A DNA stretch of 64,000 nucleotides from positions 305,001 through 369,000 of the forward strand of contig CAJNDS010002096.1 of NCBI GenBank assembly GCA_905221605.1. The letters are read 5' to 3'. The stretch comes from Symbiodinium natans (lineage: Eukaryota > Sar > Dinophyceae > Suessiales > Symbiodiniaceae). Of the stretch, positions 24,059 through 34,700 are shown piece after piece (position 1 is the stretch's first letter; each line of letters opens with the position of its first letter). Below the pieces are notes generated by a model. It was not told the origin of the DNA, made no database searches, and saw only the letters and a program-made list of their open reading frames with translations. A program made the position numbers and the translations under genes.

Positions 24059-27000
24059 TGCACTTGGCGTTTTCTGAATCGCAGGATGGCACCAATCAGT
24101 CTGCACGGGACTCAGTGGGTCCAGAGCCTTCGCAGACAGCAGCATCGGGTTAGACATGGACTTCGACATGGCTAGACGAGTAAATTTGCCGATCTCAACT
24201 GCAGCAATGGCAACGAGGATGCAGCCTGGGCTTCCTTGCGCGCCCGCATCCAGGAGGCCACTCCAGACTCGCGACAGCACAGGAGAGACGACCTATGACG
24301 AGCTGTAATATGCAGCTGTCATTCTCAGCAGAACTGCAATATCATGATGCCGATGGGTGCTAGAATGTGCGAAGTGCTTGCTCAAGTGCTATCGGTGTTT
24401 AGAAGACTTGTACAACAACTCCGCAGATCTGTCATGCAGAAAAAGGTGCAAGAGTCAGATCGAGGTCGCAGCCTGCTTGATGCCTTGGACATTCTTCACG
24501 CACATTGTATCCTGCCGTGCTGTGCGTGTGACGTATGGATGGATTCGTAGAGGATTTGTGAGTGGAGATGGCCAAAGCATGGCCCGCCTAGGTCAGAGCT
24601 GATGTACCTTATGGTCTGTGCAGGGCCTGAATCTTAGGCCAATACTCTGATGCTGACAGCTCGTGTCTGCGGGATTCTTGTTTTTATTATTCTCTGGGTC
24701 CGGCCTGTTGCGTGCAGCGAGGTTTCAACGTACCGGGTATACACCTGTTCAATCCTTGCAGGCCTGTGCTGGGGCAGTGCCTCGCTGATACTGACTGATG
24801 CTTTGGTCGGCTTGCCAGGCTGGTGGCCGGGTCGATCTCGGCAGCTTGCTGCTGGATGAAGATGCGTTGACTTCAAGGCCAGCACTTTTGCTGATTGCTG
24901 AACCACCATGGATTTGTGCTGGACATAATCCTCCCCCCCACCAGAAAAATAGGACCCAGCCGAAGAGGTGTTTAATTTTGGGGTGCTCTAAATCAAGCTC
25001 TAGTATTGAGGGTTTGCCGAATACGGGGGTCCGGCCAAATAGTCATTGAAGACTAGGGACCAGGGGGTGTAGTACCCGGCATGTACTAGGGGAAGGGGAC
25101 CAGAGATAAAGTGAAACCGCTGCGAGAAGTGTCTGTCGTAAGCAAGCACTCAGTGAAGGATTCACGCGGAGGAAGTGCTGGAAGCAGTCGAGGACCCCTT
25201 TTCGCAGTATGGGAGTTAGCTGAAGTCCTTTGCCAGGAGAACTTGACATTCTTTCCATTCTTTTGCAGGCCCAAGCACTAAATACGTGAAGCCTCCAGCA
25301 TATTCTGGCACAGCCAGAACTCGGCAAAGAAAGGCTTAGAGGCACCACCCTGTCCGGATGCGGAGCTGCACTGAGTCCCCGGCGGTCTCAAACAGCAGTG
25401 AGGGAAATGTCACAACACCAAAGAGCACCAGGAACCTCTGCGGAAGGTCTAGGCGAGAGCAGATATCTCCGGAGGCCCTCAAGCCCAGGAGTTTCTCGAG
25501 TTTCTGTGACATCGCCTTGCAGAAGACGTTGAAAGACTTCCTGCGCGCAAGTAGTTCATCTTTGTTGCGAGATGGCGCGTCCTTTCCCCTGCTCAACTCG
25601 ACAATGTTTCGGCACGCATGTTGATGTGCAGAACCGGCACAAAGAGCCACCACTGTTCACCATTCCCATGGTGGATGCCCGTTGAGAATCTGTCAGCCTT
25701 TCAGCTTTTGCCAGCAAACTCAGATGGAATGCAAGTGTTGATGTTCTCACACCTTTATTTAGGCAATTTGGGCGAATTTTTTTTTTTAGCGTGGGCGTGG
25801 TGCTGAGGGGCTTGGGGGTCGTGCTCTGCATGGCCGGGGAGGGGCTGAAATTGGGAACTCGTCAAACCACTTGGGTCAGGAATGAAAGGTAGCGATGTGT
25901 TTTTTTTTTTGGGGGGGGAATGGGGGTGTTTTGTTGGGTGTTTTTGGTGTACACACGGGGGGTGTTTGAGGGGTTTTGGGATGTTTGTGAAAGTACTCTG
26001 ATGACTGGCTCATTTTTTGTGGTTCTACACCATTTAAACACTTTGCAGCGTACAGTGGTTCAGTTCTTTTTTTGAATTTGCTCGGATCGAGCATGGTCGG
26101 CAAGGTCTGTTTTTTTTTTTTTGTGTGTTTTAACCTTTTTACAGGTCGTGGTGCATTTCGGTCAGGTGCCTTTTTTGGGCTAGGCTCATATTTTCCAGCC
26201 GCAAAACCTGCAAGAAGCCAAGTTATGTCAAGAAGATCGGATGTCCTAAGCAAAGGAGGGCTCGTACTGGCCAAGCGTGATGGATGGAAGGAACTGAACG
26301 TTGCCTCTGCTTTTTGAAAAATCTCCTGCTGAATCTTCACCTGTTCCACGGTCAGTGACTCCATTCTGACTTCATTTTGACTCCATCGTGTGTGCAACGT
26401 GTGTGCCACTTGAGTGCTTCGACCTTGCGCCGATCTCACTTAATGCGATTCCTGGCAGTTTTGGGCGGTTGACGGGCTTGAAGCCGGCCACTTGAATCAC
26501 AAAACGGCCGCAGCGTGATCTGCAGTGCACTGTACAGGACCATCTCACGCAAAGCATGCCTGGAGGCATGGCTTCGCCTGGTTCTCAGTTTAACGAGTTT
26601 CACGCTGCTCTGCGCGCGTCTGTCACGTCACGTTATCGCGTGACAAGCCTCGTCGCTTTGCACAGTTTTTCACAGAGCAGGGTTCTCTGCCTCTAAGATC
26701 ACGCCTTCTCACACGAAAGCTTCTTTGTCAGTAATGAGTTCAGTGAGTTGCACTGCAGGAAAAACTCTCAAGCTCTTCAACAAACCGTCCAGGGCTTGAA
26801 TGCTGTCTGCTTCACGATTCGTGGCGTTTGCATGCCCTCATCGTTCTACACAAGTATATTCGGAAAGGGCTCTCAGCGGGTTAAAGTATGCTCCAAGCTA
26901 AAAGGTGCTCCTGCCACAGTTCAACCTCGGCCGGACCTTCAGTGCTTCTGTGGAGTGGGTTTTAAGTGTGCTAAGTAGAACTGTCCTTCAAATGTGGCAG

Positions 27001-28580
27001 TCGCCTTGTGTTATTCAAGATTGAGGCCAGGCGTATGCCATGACCATCCAGTATGGCTACGCATGGATCTCAGGCTACTTAAATGTGCTGCCGGTTTTCT
27101 TCAGTCAGCGAACTGAGATGCAAATGATCGTGGCCTTGTTCTCGTGTGCCGTCCACTTTCTTCTGGACTACCGGTCTTAGATCGAGTTTCGCCAAGCAGT
27201 TCACGTCCAACAGCTGTGCAGCAACACTCGGAACAGCAGCTGGAAGAGCTGGTCGACAAAACAAGCGGCGATACAATTTACTTCTTCCACGGAATCCTGT
27301 GACAGCTCAGGCCGCTGGCCTCTGGTTTTCTTTTTTCTCCTTTTGCAAAATCTGCAAGTAGAGTTTCCAATGCACAGGTGCTGCGAAGGGCTCAATCTCG
27401 CTTGCAGTGTGGACCTCAGTTAGGTGTTGCCTCGGCATCATGGGGTGTGAGGCCTCGGACTAAGTAGACTACGTAGACACTCCCGCAGCTACTCCGTTCG
27501 TATTTTCGACATCGCCCCGGGGCTGTTCTGATTTGCGAACGGGCAGGATCTTCAAATCAACAAGAAGTACAGTAAATTGACCTTCAGCTGTGCAAGACTT
27601 GTATCATCATCTTGCGCGCGGATCATCGGATCATCGAGTACAAATTGTGTGCATTTGTCATCTAAGCCTAATCTAAGAATCTAAGCTTCACTTCCGACAG
27701 ATCCCAACAGTTCTCCCTATCCGAGGTTGGAACGCGGCTTACATCCAGATGCAGAAGGCCCAAGGGCTCAAGGGCAAGCAGAAAGACCAGCAGTCCATCG
27801 AACATCATCAAACTGCGCTACTTTAGAAGTTTAGGATGCCATAGGATGCCGTTACTTTCACCTCTGCGGGAGGCATCGTGAATCTGTGATTTCGGATGCT
27901 TGTCCTGGCACTTTCTTTGTTTGTAAGTGCCCACGTCTTTCTCCACCATTGCTCCCACCCGCTCCCCATTCAAGAAACGGCAGACGAGCACGACAAACAG
28001 CATTTGGCAATAAGAGCTGAATGACATCCACGTGCAAAGTCAATGCTGTTTGGCGGCTTGACACACACACACACATGCCCCGGACACTCCGAAACTGTAA
28101 AAACCGGTGATCTCGAATCCCCCACCCCTGCTCCATGTGGCGAAACAAACGCGCGGCTGCCTGGGCTCCTAGGCCTAAAGCAACCTGAGTAGGCTTGATA
28201 GGCTTAGATGGGAAGTGAAACTTTACACCTACCGACATCGAGAGGCTGGGGTGCAGAGGGTCCCCAGCTAATGAAACGTTTCGTGCCATGGCCGTGACAG
28301 CGCCACATGTTTTCCAGGTTTGGATTCTTTGAGAAGCTACCTGAAGCGGATTGGCCCCGGCATGTTTCAGGACGCGATTCCAAGGGCTGCATTAATCGTT
28401 AGGAGCAGTCTGCGACATGTCTCAGCTGCATGCTGCAATGCTGTGCACATGTAGTTGTTTATGCTTCGCACTGTCCGCCTGAACCTGACCTTTCGTGCAA
28501 CACAGCGTATCACTGCCAGTGTGGTGTGAAGGGTGGGGAGGGGGTCGTGACATTACGCACCCACGCTCCCGCGAACCGCG
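24059..28580. other. Gene-poor stretch with T-rich tracts
   Basis: Poly-T runs at about 25,778-25,789, 25,898-25,910 (followed by eight G) and 26,107-26,121 sit in a T/G-rich interval. The lysine- and proline-rich minus-strand frame across 25.9-26.4 kb is produced by these runs. One minus-strand exon candidate lies at 27,079-27,214. Confidence 0.4.
27079..27214 (-). CDS. Candidate terminal exon
   Basis: On the minus strand, CTGCACAG is followed by a frame reading LLDVNCLAKLDLRPVVQKKV, then EQGHDHLHLSSLTEENRQHI and a TAA at 27,079-27,081. A clean acceptor plus stop makes a last exon plausible. Product unknown. Confidence 0.3.
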
Positions 28581-28581
28581 G

Positions 28582-28604
28582 CTGTGTGTGTGTGTGCGCG
28601 CGCT
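28582..28604. repeat. (GT)n(GC)n tract
   Basis: Alternating purine-pyrimidine GT run passing into CGCGCG; could adopt Z-DNA. Confidence 0.85.
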
Positions 28605-28722
28605 CTGACACGTCGGAGCTCTGCAGTTCGTGGCCGTACCCTGCTCCAACACAATGGAAGCGCTTCACGAAAGTTCTGGCAGCGGAAACATACGTCCTGC
28701 CTTCAAGCATGGCGCAGCCCTG

Positions 28723-28750
28723 CGTGTGTGTGTGTGTGTGCGCGCGCGCG
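28723..28750. repeat. (GT)9(CG)5 tract
   Basis: Alternating purine-pyrimidine run, the second such tract within 150 bp, about 300 bp upstream of the retrotransposon. Confidence 0.9.
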
Positions 28751-28976
28751 TGGCTGTGACTGCTTTGATAGCAAAACGTGCCGATGGTCCTTTCATTCGA
28801 ACATGGTGTGCAAGCAGCCCATTGAGTCTTGCACTTACGAAAACATGAATTCGTACTTGTGAAATACAATGGGTGTCACCTCATTGGAGCTACATCCAGT
28901 GTGGTAACAAAATGTGCAATTGATACCTGCCGCAGTACCCTAACCTCTTTCAGGGGTCGACTGATATATTTCGTAT

Positions 28977-29032
28977 GTATGTATGTATGTCTGTATGTAT
29001 GTATGTATGTATGTATGTATGTATGTATGTAT
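28977..29032. repeat. (GTAT)n microsatellite, left part of the insertion target
   Basis: GTAT repeats with one CTGT interruption, cut by the left LTR at 29,033. The same repeat type resumes at 45,387 beyond the right LTR, so the element inserted into it. Confidence 0.9.
29029..29032. repeat. Target-site duplication, left (GTAT)
   Basis: GTAT abuts the left LTR and matches GTAT at 45,387-45,390. Because the target is itself a GTAT microsatellite, the 4-bp length cannot be taken as certain. Confidence 0.6.
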
Positions 29033-29135
29033 TGTGAGCAGGTCTAAGCACGCACGTTCCATGTGCAGAGCTGCCAGAACCAGTACTGTAGTTTTCCTTT
29101 GCATGTGTAGATTTGCAATTCGTATCAATGCCAAT

Positions 29136-29148
29136 ATTTTGGCTCAAG
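29136..29148 (+). promoter_or_regulatory. Spliced-leader 3'-end match inside the left LTR
   Basis: ATTTTGGCTCAAG equals the last 13 nt of the conserved 22-nt dinoflagellate spliced leader. Just before it stands GCCAAT, where the leader has GCC directly, so 16 of the last leader bases align with a 3-nt insertion. It may mark the U3/R border: a leader captured when a trans-spliced transcript was reverse transcribed. The same match is at 45,193-45,205 in the right LTR. Confidence 0.75.
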
Positions 29149-29205
29149 TACCGAGCTTGTGCCTTTGAGCACGGTAGAGTCGTACAGTAGCTCCTAGGTT
29201 GCTGT

Positions 29206-29222
29206 GCGGTCCGACCGGACGC
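29206..29222 (+). other. Covarying hairpin, LTR copy (left)
   Basis: GCGGTCC, loop GACC, GGACGC. The second G of the GG is bulged and the variable pair is T-A. Same stem as the copy in the 5' leader. Confidence 0.75.
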
Positions 29223-29331
29223 ACTCAGGCGTAGCTGCACAAGTGCTTGGACTCACGAAGTCGTAAAACAGCGTGACCGGGCTGTGATTGCATTGGCTTA
29301 GTGCAAGTCCAGTGCTGGTCGACTTCACAAT

Positions 29332-29345
29332 TGGGGGCTGTTCTG
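29332..29345 (+). promoter_or_regulatory. Putative primer-binding site
   Basis: TGGGGGCTGTTCTG begins two bases after the left LTR. The TGG start fits pairing with a tRNA 3' CCA end. I could not assign a particular tRNA. Confidence 0.4.
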
Positions 29346-29406
29346 GGAAACGTACAGCTCTTGTGCCTACGGCCCGAGTGGGCAAGCATTGCTTTGCTTG
29401 TCTGTC

Positions 29407-29426
29407 GCGGTCCGTGACCTGGACGC
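29407..29426 (+). other. Covarying hairpin, 5' leader copy
   Basis: GCGGTCC, loop GTGACCT, GGACGC; variable pair T-A, extended by an outer C-G. Lies between the primer site and the gag start. Confidence 0.8.
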
Positions 29427-29435
29427 GTGGACTGT

Positions 29436-29519
29436 GTGCCACGCTTGCGGCCTGTTAACCAAGGCGCGGCGCTTCGCGTGCCACGCCTGCGGCCTGCTAA
29501 CCAAGGCGCGGCTTTTCGC
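29436..29519. repeat. 42-bp tandem repeat in the 5' leader, 2 copies
   Basis: Each unit begins GTGCCACGC, continues TGCGGCCTG and AACCAAGGCGCGGC, and ends TTCGC, with a few substitutions between copies. It ends 14 bp before the gag ATG. Confidence 0.85.
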
Positions 29520-29533
29520 CTTGTGTTGCGGCA

Positions 29534-31750
29534 ATGTCCGCAGAGGTTGCAGGTCAGGCTGAGGGCGTCACCCTCCTCGAAGCTATCGAGGGTGGAGACG
29601 TTCCCTATCCCGAGCGGATGAGCTACGTCGCTTGGCTTAAGTGGCGTAGGGAGACTGGCAGCCGTCCATTGTCCAAGCGGGATGGGGTCAGCACTACGCC
29701 AGAGCAAGAGGCGGCTCTCTGGCGGAAAGTCATGAAGTTCCTCCATGACGCCGAAGAGGAGGACGAGGATGAAGAGGAAGAAGAAGAGGACTCCGAGCTA
29801 GTCCCTGAGGCCTCGGGCGCTGGAGGCGACAGTCCGCCGCGGGTGGACGTCAGCGCCGCGGCTAGGGAGCTGGCCATGGTCCCTACCGGTGCTGCCTATG
29901 TCCCTGCTACGGCACCAGGGTCCCGCCCGGCGGGACCGTCCGGTCCGCCGTCGACAGCAGGTTCAGTGCCAGGCGCCGCAGAGGGCTTGCAGGCGGAGCT
30001 GCGCGCGATTTTCCGTCCAGACCAAGAACCGGTCGCGGACTACTTGACGCGCGTTTCGCGGATTGTCCTCGCGCTGAAAGCGCATGGAGTCACGGTGAGC
30101 TCCCGTGACCTTGACGCCTTAAGCACCAAAGCCACCCTCCTTGCGGATGAGTTCTCCAAGATAGGCGGGGACTGGCATCCTACGAAGATGGTCCGTCGGC
30201 TGCGGACCAGGTTCTCGGTCGCGGCTTTGCGCGGTGGCGAGGACCCCGAAGACGCAGAGGAGATTCAGCGCGAAATCCAATGCATCGGGGAGCTTATCCT
30301 CGCGTTAGGGGGAAAAGAAAGCTCGAGCCAAGAGAAGGTTTGGAGCTCCCCGTCCGATGTGCCAGTTGAAGCCGTGGGGCCGCGTTCCCCAGGGCTCCCA
30401 CAGCCTGCGACTGCGAGTGGGTTGGGGGTAGGATTGGACCGTGGAGGTTTGCACACTGCTGAGGTTGCAGGTGGTCCTTCCGCGGCCCGTGTCCTGGGCG
30501 CGACGGACGGCGATTCCCCTTTGCGCGCGAAGCTTGCTGCGCTAGAGATGGAGATAGAAGCCCTGAAGCGAGGTTCAGACGGCGGAGGTTCGCAGACCGG
30601 GTCCCAACACCCGGCGGGCGATCTCGCCGCCGCACTCGCCGCCCAAACTGAGGCGCTGAAAGAAGCGTTAGCGCAGAGGGGCGGGCAAAGCTCCATAACT
30701 ACGGTCAAAACTGACCTCACGTGGCCGACGCTGACCGACGACAAGTCGGACGCGCGAGACGTTGTCCTGTTCTACGAGGAGTTCGAGGACGTCTGCGCGC
30801 TGGCCAACAACTGTCGCGGTATGAGTGCGCGCGAAAAGCTGTTAGCGCTACGCGGGCGCTGCCGCGGCTCGCGCATGAAGACGTACACGAACGCGTACCG
30901 CGCAGCGTGGAAATCGGGAGAGGTTCTCTCAGATCCACAGGCGGTGTATGACCGCATCAAGAACAAACACTTGATGTTCGGGGAATCGCGGGAGGAAAGA
31001 GAAGTCCGCGTGGATGGTGAGCACGCCTCTCTCGCTAAGGGTAAGCTCACAGGCCACCAATTCGAGCCTTTGTTTGAGGCCTCGATCGCGGACCTTGAGG
31101 CAGTAGGTCTCGGGAAGACCCCTCGAGAGTTGTATCTCTCATACCTCCGCAAGATGCCCCCTTATCTCCAAAAGGAGATCCGGAACGACAAAAGGTTGTG
31201 GCCTGGCGACCCCAAGGATGGCGGGTTGCGAGGACCGCAGACTTGGGAGGAGAGCCACAAAGTCGTTCTGGAGTACGAGCAGAGAGAAGCAGCGCACAGG
31301 GCTGTTTCCCACTCTGTGTACACGGCCACCGGTTCGCAGAGCGCGGACCCGGCGGTCGCGCTGGCTGAGGCTCAGAAGGAGATTAAGAGTCTCAAGGCCG
31401 CTGCGAAGGCTGCTGCGAAAGGAGCAGCTGCCGCGGCCAAAGCTGGCGCGGACCAGACGTATGCTGCTACCACTTTCGCGATCATGGGAATTGCCCGAAA
31501 GGGGATGCCTGCCCGTACAGCCACGACAAGGAGCTTCGCAGAAAAGCTCTCGCGGCCAAGAAGGGTGACCAAACCTTTGCCACTGCGAAAGGTAAAGGCA
31601 AAGGGAAGGGAGGTGGCAAAGCAAAAGCCAACGCAAAGCCTAAGGCTGCGGCCAAAGGCGCGGCAAAGCCACCAGGCACTGTTTGCCCCTTTTTCTCCAA
31701 GAATGGGTCGTGCAAGAAAGGAGCCAGCTGCGACATGGTCCACAACCTGA
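29534..31750 (+). CDS. gag: Gag polyprotein, 738 aa
   Basis: The ATG at 29,534 is the first long-frame start after the leader. Residues about 74-92 are strongly acidic (runs of Glu/Asp); about 110-390 is a Pro/Ala/Gly-rich linker with a helical EALK segment; about 395-590 is a helical domain resembling retrotransposon Gag (start WPTLTDDKSD, then FYEEFEDVCALANNCRG, and an LRKMPPYLQKEIRND helix). Gag would package the element RNA and form the particle. The CCCH fingers expected at its C-terminus are in the -1 frame from 31,465. In the zero frame Gag instead ends in a Lys/Arg-rich tail that could still bind RNA. So the two products may differ by frame, or this copy carries a 1-nt deletion. A covarying hairpin lies within the linker at 30,482-30,501. 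Confidence 0.88.
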   Translation: MSAEVAGQAEGVTLLEAIEGGDVPYPERMSYVAWLKWRRETGSRPLSKRDGVSTTPEQEAALWRKVMKFLHDAEEEDEDEEEEEEDSELVPEASGAGGDSPPRVDVSAAARELAMVPTGAAYVPATAPGSRPAGPSGPPSTAGSVPGAAEGLQAELRAIFRPDQEPVADYLTRVSRIVLALKAHGVTVSSRDLDALSTKATLLADEFSKIGGDWHPTKMVRRLRTRFSVAALRGGEDPEDAEEIQREIQCIGELILALGGKESSSQEKVWSSPSDVPVEAVGPRSPGLPQPATASGLGVGLDRGGLHTAEVAGGPSAARVLGATDGDSPLRAKLAALEMEIEALKRGSDGGGSQTGSQHPAGDLAAALAAQTEALKEALAQRGGQSSITTVKTDLTWPTLTDDKSDARDVVLFYEEFEDVCALANNCRGMSAREKLLALRGRCRGSRMKTYTNAYRAAWKSGEVLSDPQAVYDRIKNKHLMFGESREEREVRVDGEHASLAKGKLTGHQFEPLFEASIADLEAVGLGKTPRELYLSYLRKMPPYLQKEIRNDKRLWPGDPKDGGLRGPQTWEESHKVVLEYEQREAAHRAVSHSVYTATGSQSADPAVALAEAQKEIKSLKAAAKAAAKGAAAAAKAGADQTYAATTFAIMGIARKGMPARTATTRSFAEKLSRPRRVTKPLPLRKVKAKGREVAKQKPTQSLRLRPKARQSHQALFAPFSPRMGRARKEPAATWSTT
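30482..30501 (+). other. Covarying hairpin, Gag linker copy
   Basis: GCGGCCC, loop GTGTCCT, GGGCGC; variable pair C-G. Reads ARVLGA in the gag frame. Confidence 0.75.
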
Positions 31751-34700
31751 CGACCTCAGGAGGGACGCCGGCCTTGCCTGCCAACTGGGCCCCGCCCTCC
31801 GGTGCTTCCATGTCTAACCCCTTCGCCGCGTTCAGTGTCCAGATAGGCAGCTCAGGCGTCCAGGCAGGCGTCCTAGGAGCCGCAGGACACGCCGCGGTGC
31901 AGCAGCACGCGCTTCCGTTAAGCAAGGGCGGGCGGGACAAGTTCGCCACCTTGGACGATCTACCGAAGGACTGGTGGAACCTGGCGGACAACGAGCCAGG
32001 AGGCTACCAGTACAGAACGGTGGTCCAGGTCCTCGACCGCAAAGTCGAGTGCATGCTTGACGGTTGCGCCGGCGCAAACCACGTGACTGAGGAACTCGTG
32101 GTAGGCATGATGAACCGGGCTGCAGAGCTTGGGATCGGCACTGAGGATCCTGGCTTTCCGGTCGTGAGACTTGAGAAGTGGGTCCACCCCGAATATGTGC
32201 ATGGAATCGCATCGGGGGCCCCAGTTCCTTTGAAAGGGGCAGCAGTCTTGCGCGTCACGCTGCTGGAAGGCAAGACGGCGGACGATTGTCGCCCCAACAC
32301 CGAGATTTTTGTGCGGTGTAAAATCGCAGCCAGAGGCACGTCCGATTGGCACGGACTTATCCTTGGCGGCAGAGCGCTGGACTGCGCCGGAAGGATGGGC
32401 TTGGGATTCAGGCCGGGTCCCGACTTTCATGTCCTCGACACGCTGGGAATCAGGATGCCCAGATGTGAGGATCACAGTAGGACTCGGAAGGACAGGGCCT
32501 ATGCCTTTGAAGCGCGGTTGTCAAGCCTGGACGACGCGTCATGCATCGAGCCTGGGGGCGGAAGTCGTGAGCTTCTCCGCTATGACGGGGAAGAGCCGCT
32601 CGAGCTCTCGCCAGGTGATGGGGTGCTGGTGCCAGTCGTGCGGGAGTCAGGAGTCTCCGCAGAGGGATCCCTGTCCGAGGTTGTGCTTCCGGTTGAGTGT
32701 GGGGTTGAGGCTGTGCCAGGTCTCTGGCCCACAGGAGAGGGTAAAGGGTTTGTTTTGCTTGCAGCCCAAGAGTGTGATCACTCTCTCCAGCCAGGCGAGG
32801 TTGTTGCGGAAGTGCGTTCCGGCCTCGTCAGCACTGCGGCTTGTGGTTGTGGCGCGATTGAGACGGTGTTCGAGTCAGAGCCGTCTCCGCAGGCATGTGC
32901 GGATTGTGGGGTCGCCGTTGCTTCGGTTGACCATGACCCGTGCTTTGCTTGCGGGTCCGCGTCCAGGGCCGCGGCAAGAAGCTTCCAAGGTTGTTCCTCG
33001 TGTGCGCGGTCCTTTGGGCGGCTGCGTACCGGCGCCAGGATCGGTGTGCTATCGGTCCTTGCTGCGGTGACTGTTCTCGCTTCGGTGTGGGGCGGGAGCG
33101 GCCCGGTTGGGCGCCCTGTTGAGGAGCCTGGAGTGCTTACTTGCTTGGACCACCTTCCAAGCGTCGACAGCTGGTGGGAGGCGCCAGGTGGTTACGCGTC
33201 TGTGTGGGGTAGGCGCCCTGCGCAGAAGGACCTTGGGACCGTGGCGGTCGAGAAGGCGCCTTACGAAACGTGCTTGCTTCAGCGCGCAGGTGAGGCGTGG
33301 CGTCTTTGGGACACGAGGGATTTGCGTGTGGCGGAAAGCGTTGCGTGCAGCGATGAGGTTCCCGTCACCGAACGCCTCGCGGTCTTTAGGACGCGCAAGG
33401 GGCCACGCTGGGCTGGCTGGCGTGAGGGATCGGCCACGGCTGAAAGAGGCGCAAGTGATGCTGTGCGCCCAGCAGACGCGGTCGACACGGCGCGCTGCCC
33501 GAGCTATCATATCGTGGAGAGCTGGGACATCGATAAGATGATCGAGGAGCCTCCAACGGACTATTATTATGAGCAGCTCGCGGCAGATATGCGCGCCCGG
33601 CACCCTAAGGCGTGCCCGCACCTCCTCGACCACCTCGTTTCCTTAGAGGGTTTCCTAGATAAGTCAATCTTGTTTGGGTTCTCGTTTGGGATCAGTAAGG
33701 CCGAAGTTTGTGTCTCCAAAGGTAAGCTCCTAGGACACAACATTGGGCGGGACGGGAGTTCGCCTGACGAAGAGCGTTGTCAGGCGGTGATTGACTTTCC
33801 CCCGCTCTGGGAGAAGCTTCACATTCAGCAATTTTTGGGTTGCGCAAATTGGTTGCGCGGCTACCTGCCTGTTGAGTATGGGCACGCAGCCAAGATTTTA
33901 GGGCAGTGGCAGAAGCCAGGCGCCGTCTTTCCTGAAGGCGGGCTGGGCTCAGCCGCCACCGAGGGTTGCAAAGCCTTTAAAGCGATTAAGCGCATGATGC
34001 AGAACCGCATCAATTTGGCTACCTTCGATGAGGCCTCTGCTGCGGATGGGTCGTGTCCCCTTGAGCAGATCGCGGATGCGTCGGGCATCGCGGTAGGGGG
34101 CAGCGTCGTGCAGATGACGCGTGACTTGAGTCAGCTCAAAGTGCTTATGACGCACTCAAAGAGCTTGACCCCCGCGCAGCAAAACTGGCCGCCCTTGATA
34201 CAGGAGGCGTTTGCCCAGCTCGAGGTAAAGCGGGCGACACGCCGCATGTTTGGCTCTATTCGGACTCTGTGTTGGACAGATCATGCCAACCTTACCCGAG
34301 CGCAAACGTCGGACATCGGAATGGATCCGAAACTCGTCCGGTGGGTTGCGGAAATCCTTATGGATGGGTCCGAAATAAGGAGCCTTAGCGGTCGCTCAGC
34401 GACGCTGGGTGACAGTTTTAGCCGCAATCCCAAAGATCGGGATGCGCTCCTTGCGGCGAGGACGAAAGATCTCGAGGGCCTTTCGGGCCAACTCCGAGGT
34501 TTCGACCTGGACCAGTACCTCGGAGAGGGTACTGAGGGTGACGGACCCGTGCCCTGGGCGGTCGGCAACGACGCCGTCCCAGAGCCTGCGGGCCGTGTCC
34601 AGGCCGCGGCTGTGCCGATGTGCGTCGTCGCAGCCCTTCCGGTGCGCGTCATGGTTGTCTTTGACTACGCGCGTTGGAAAGAGCAGGACGCAGAGCTGAC

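Larger units (their letters stand above)
29033..29329 (+). repeat. Left LTR, 297 bp
   Basis: Starts TGTGAGCAGG and ends GACTTCACA, giving a 5-bp terminal inverted repeat TGTGA/TCACA. By eye it is identical to 45,090-45,386. It contains a 13-nt match to the dinoflagellate spliced-leader 3' end (29,136-29,148), a TTTT box about 40 bp before that, and the hairpin GCGGTCC/GGACGC at 29,206-29,222. Confidence 0.95.

Noticed and set aside
25876-26439. Lys/Pro-rich minus-strand frame
   Set aside because: Generated by poly-T and poly-G tracts on the + strand.
32309-33070. 253-codon frame overlapping the protease region
   Set aside because: It is a shadow of the pol frame, which carries protease motifs.
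34548-34570. An extra hairpin copy around GTGCCCT
   Set aside because: The loop matches but the stem does not pair in the GCG-G-NCC pattern.
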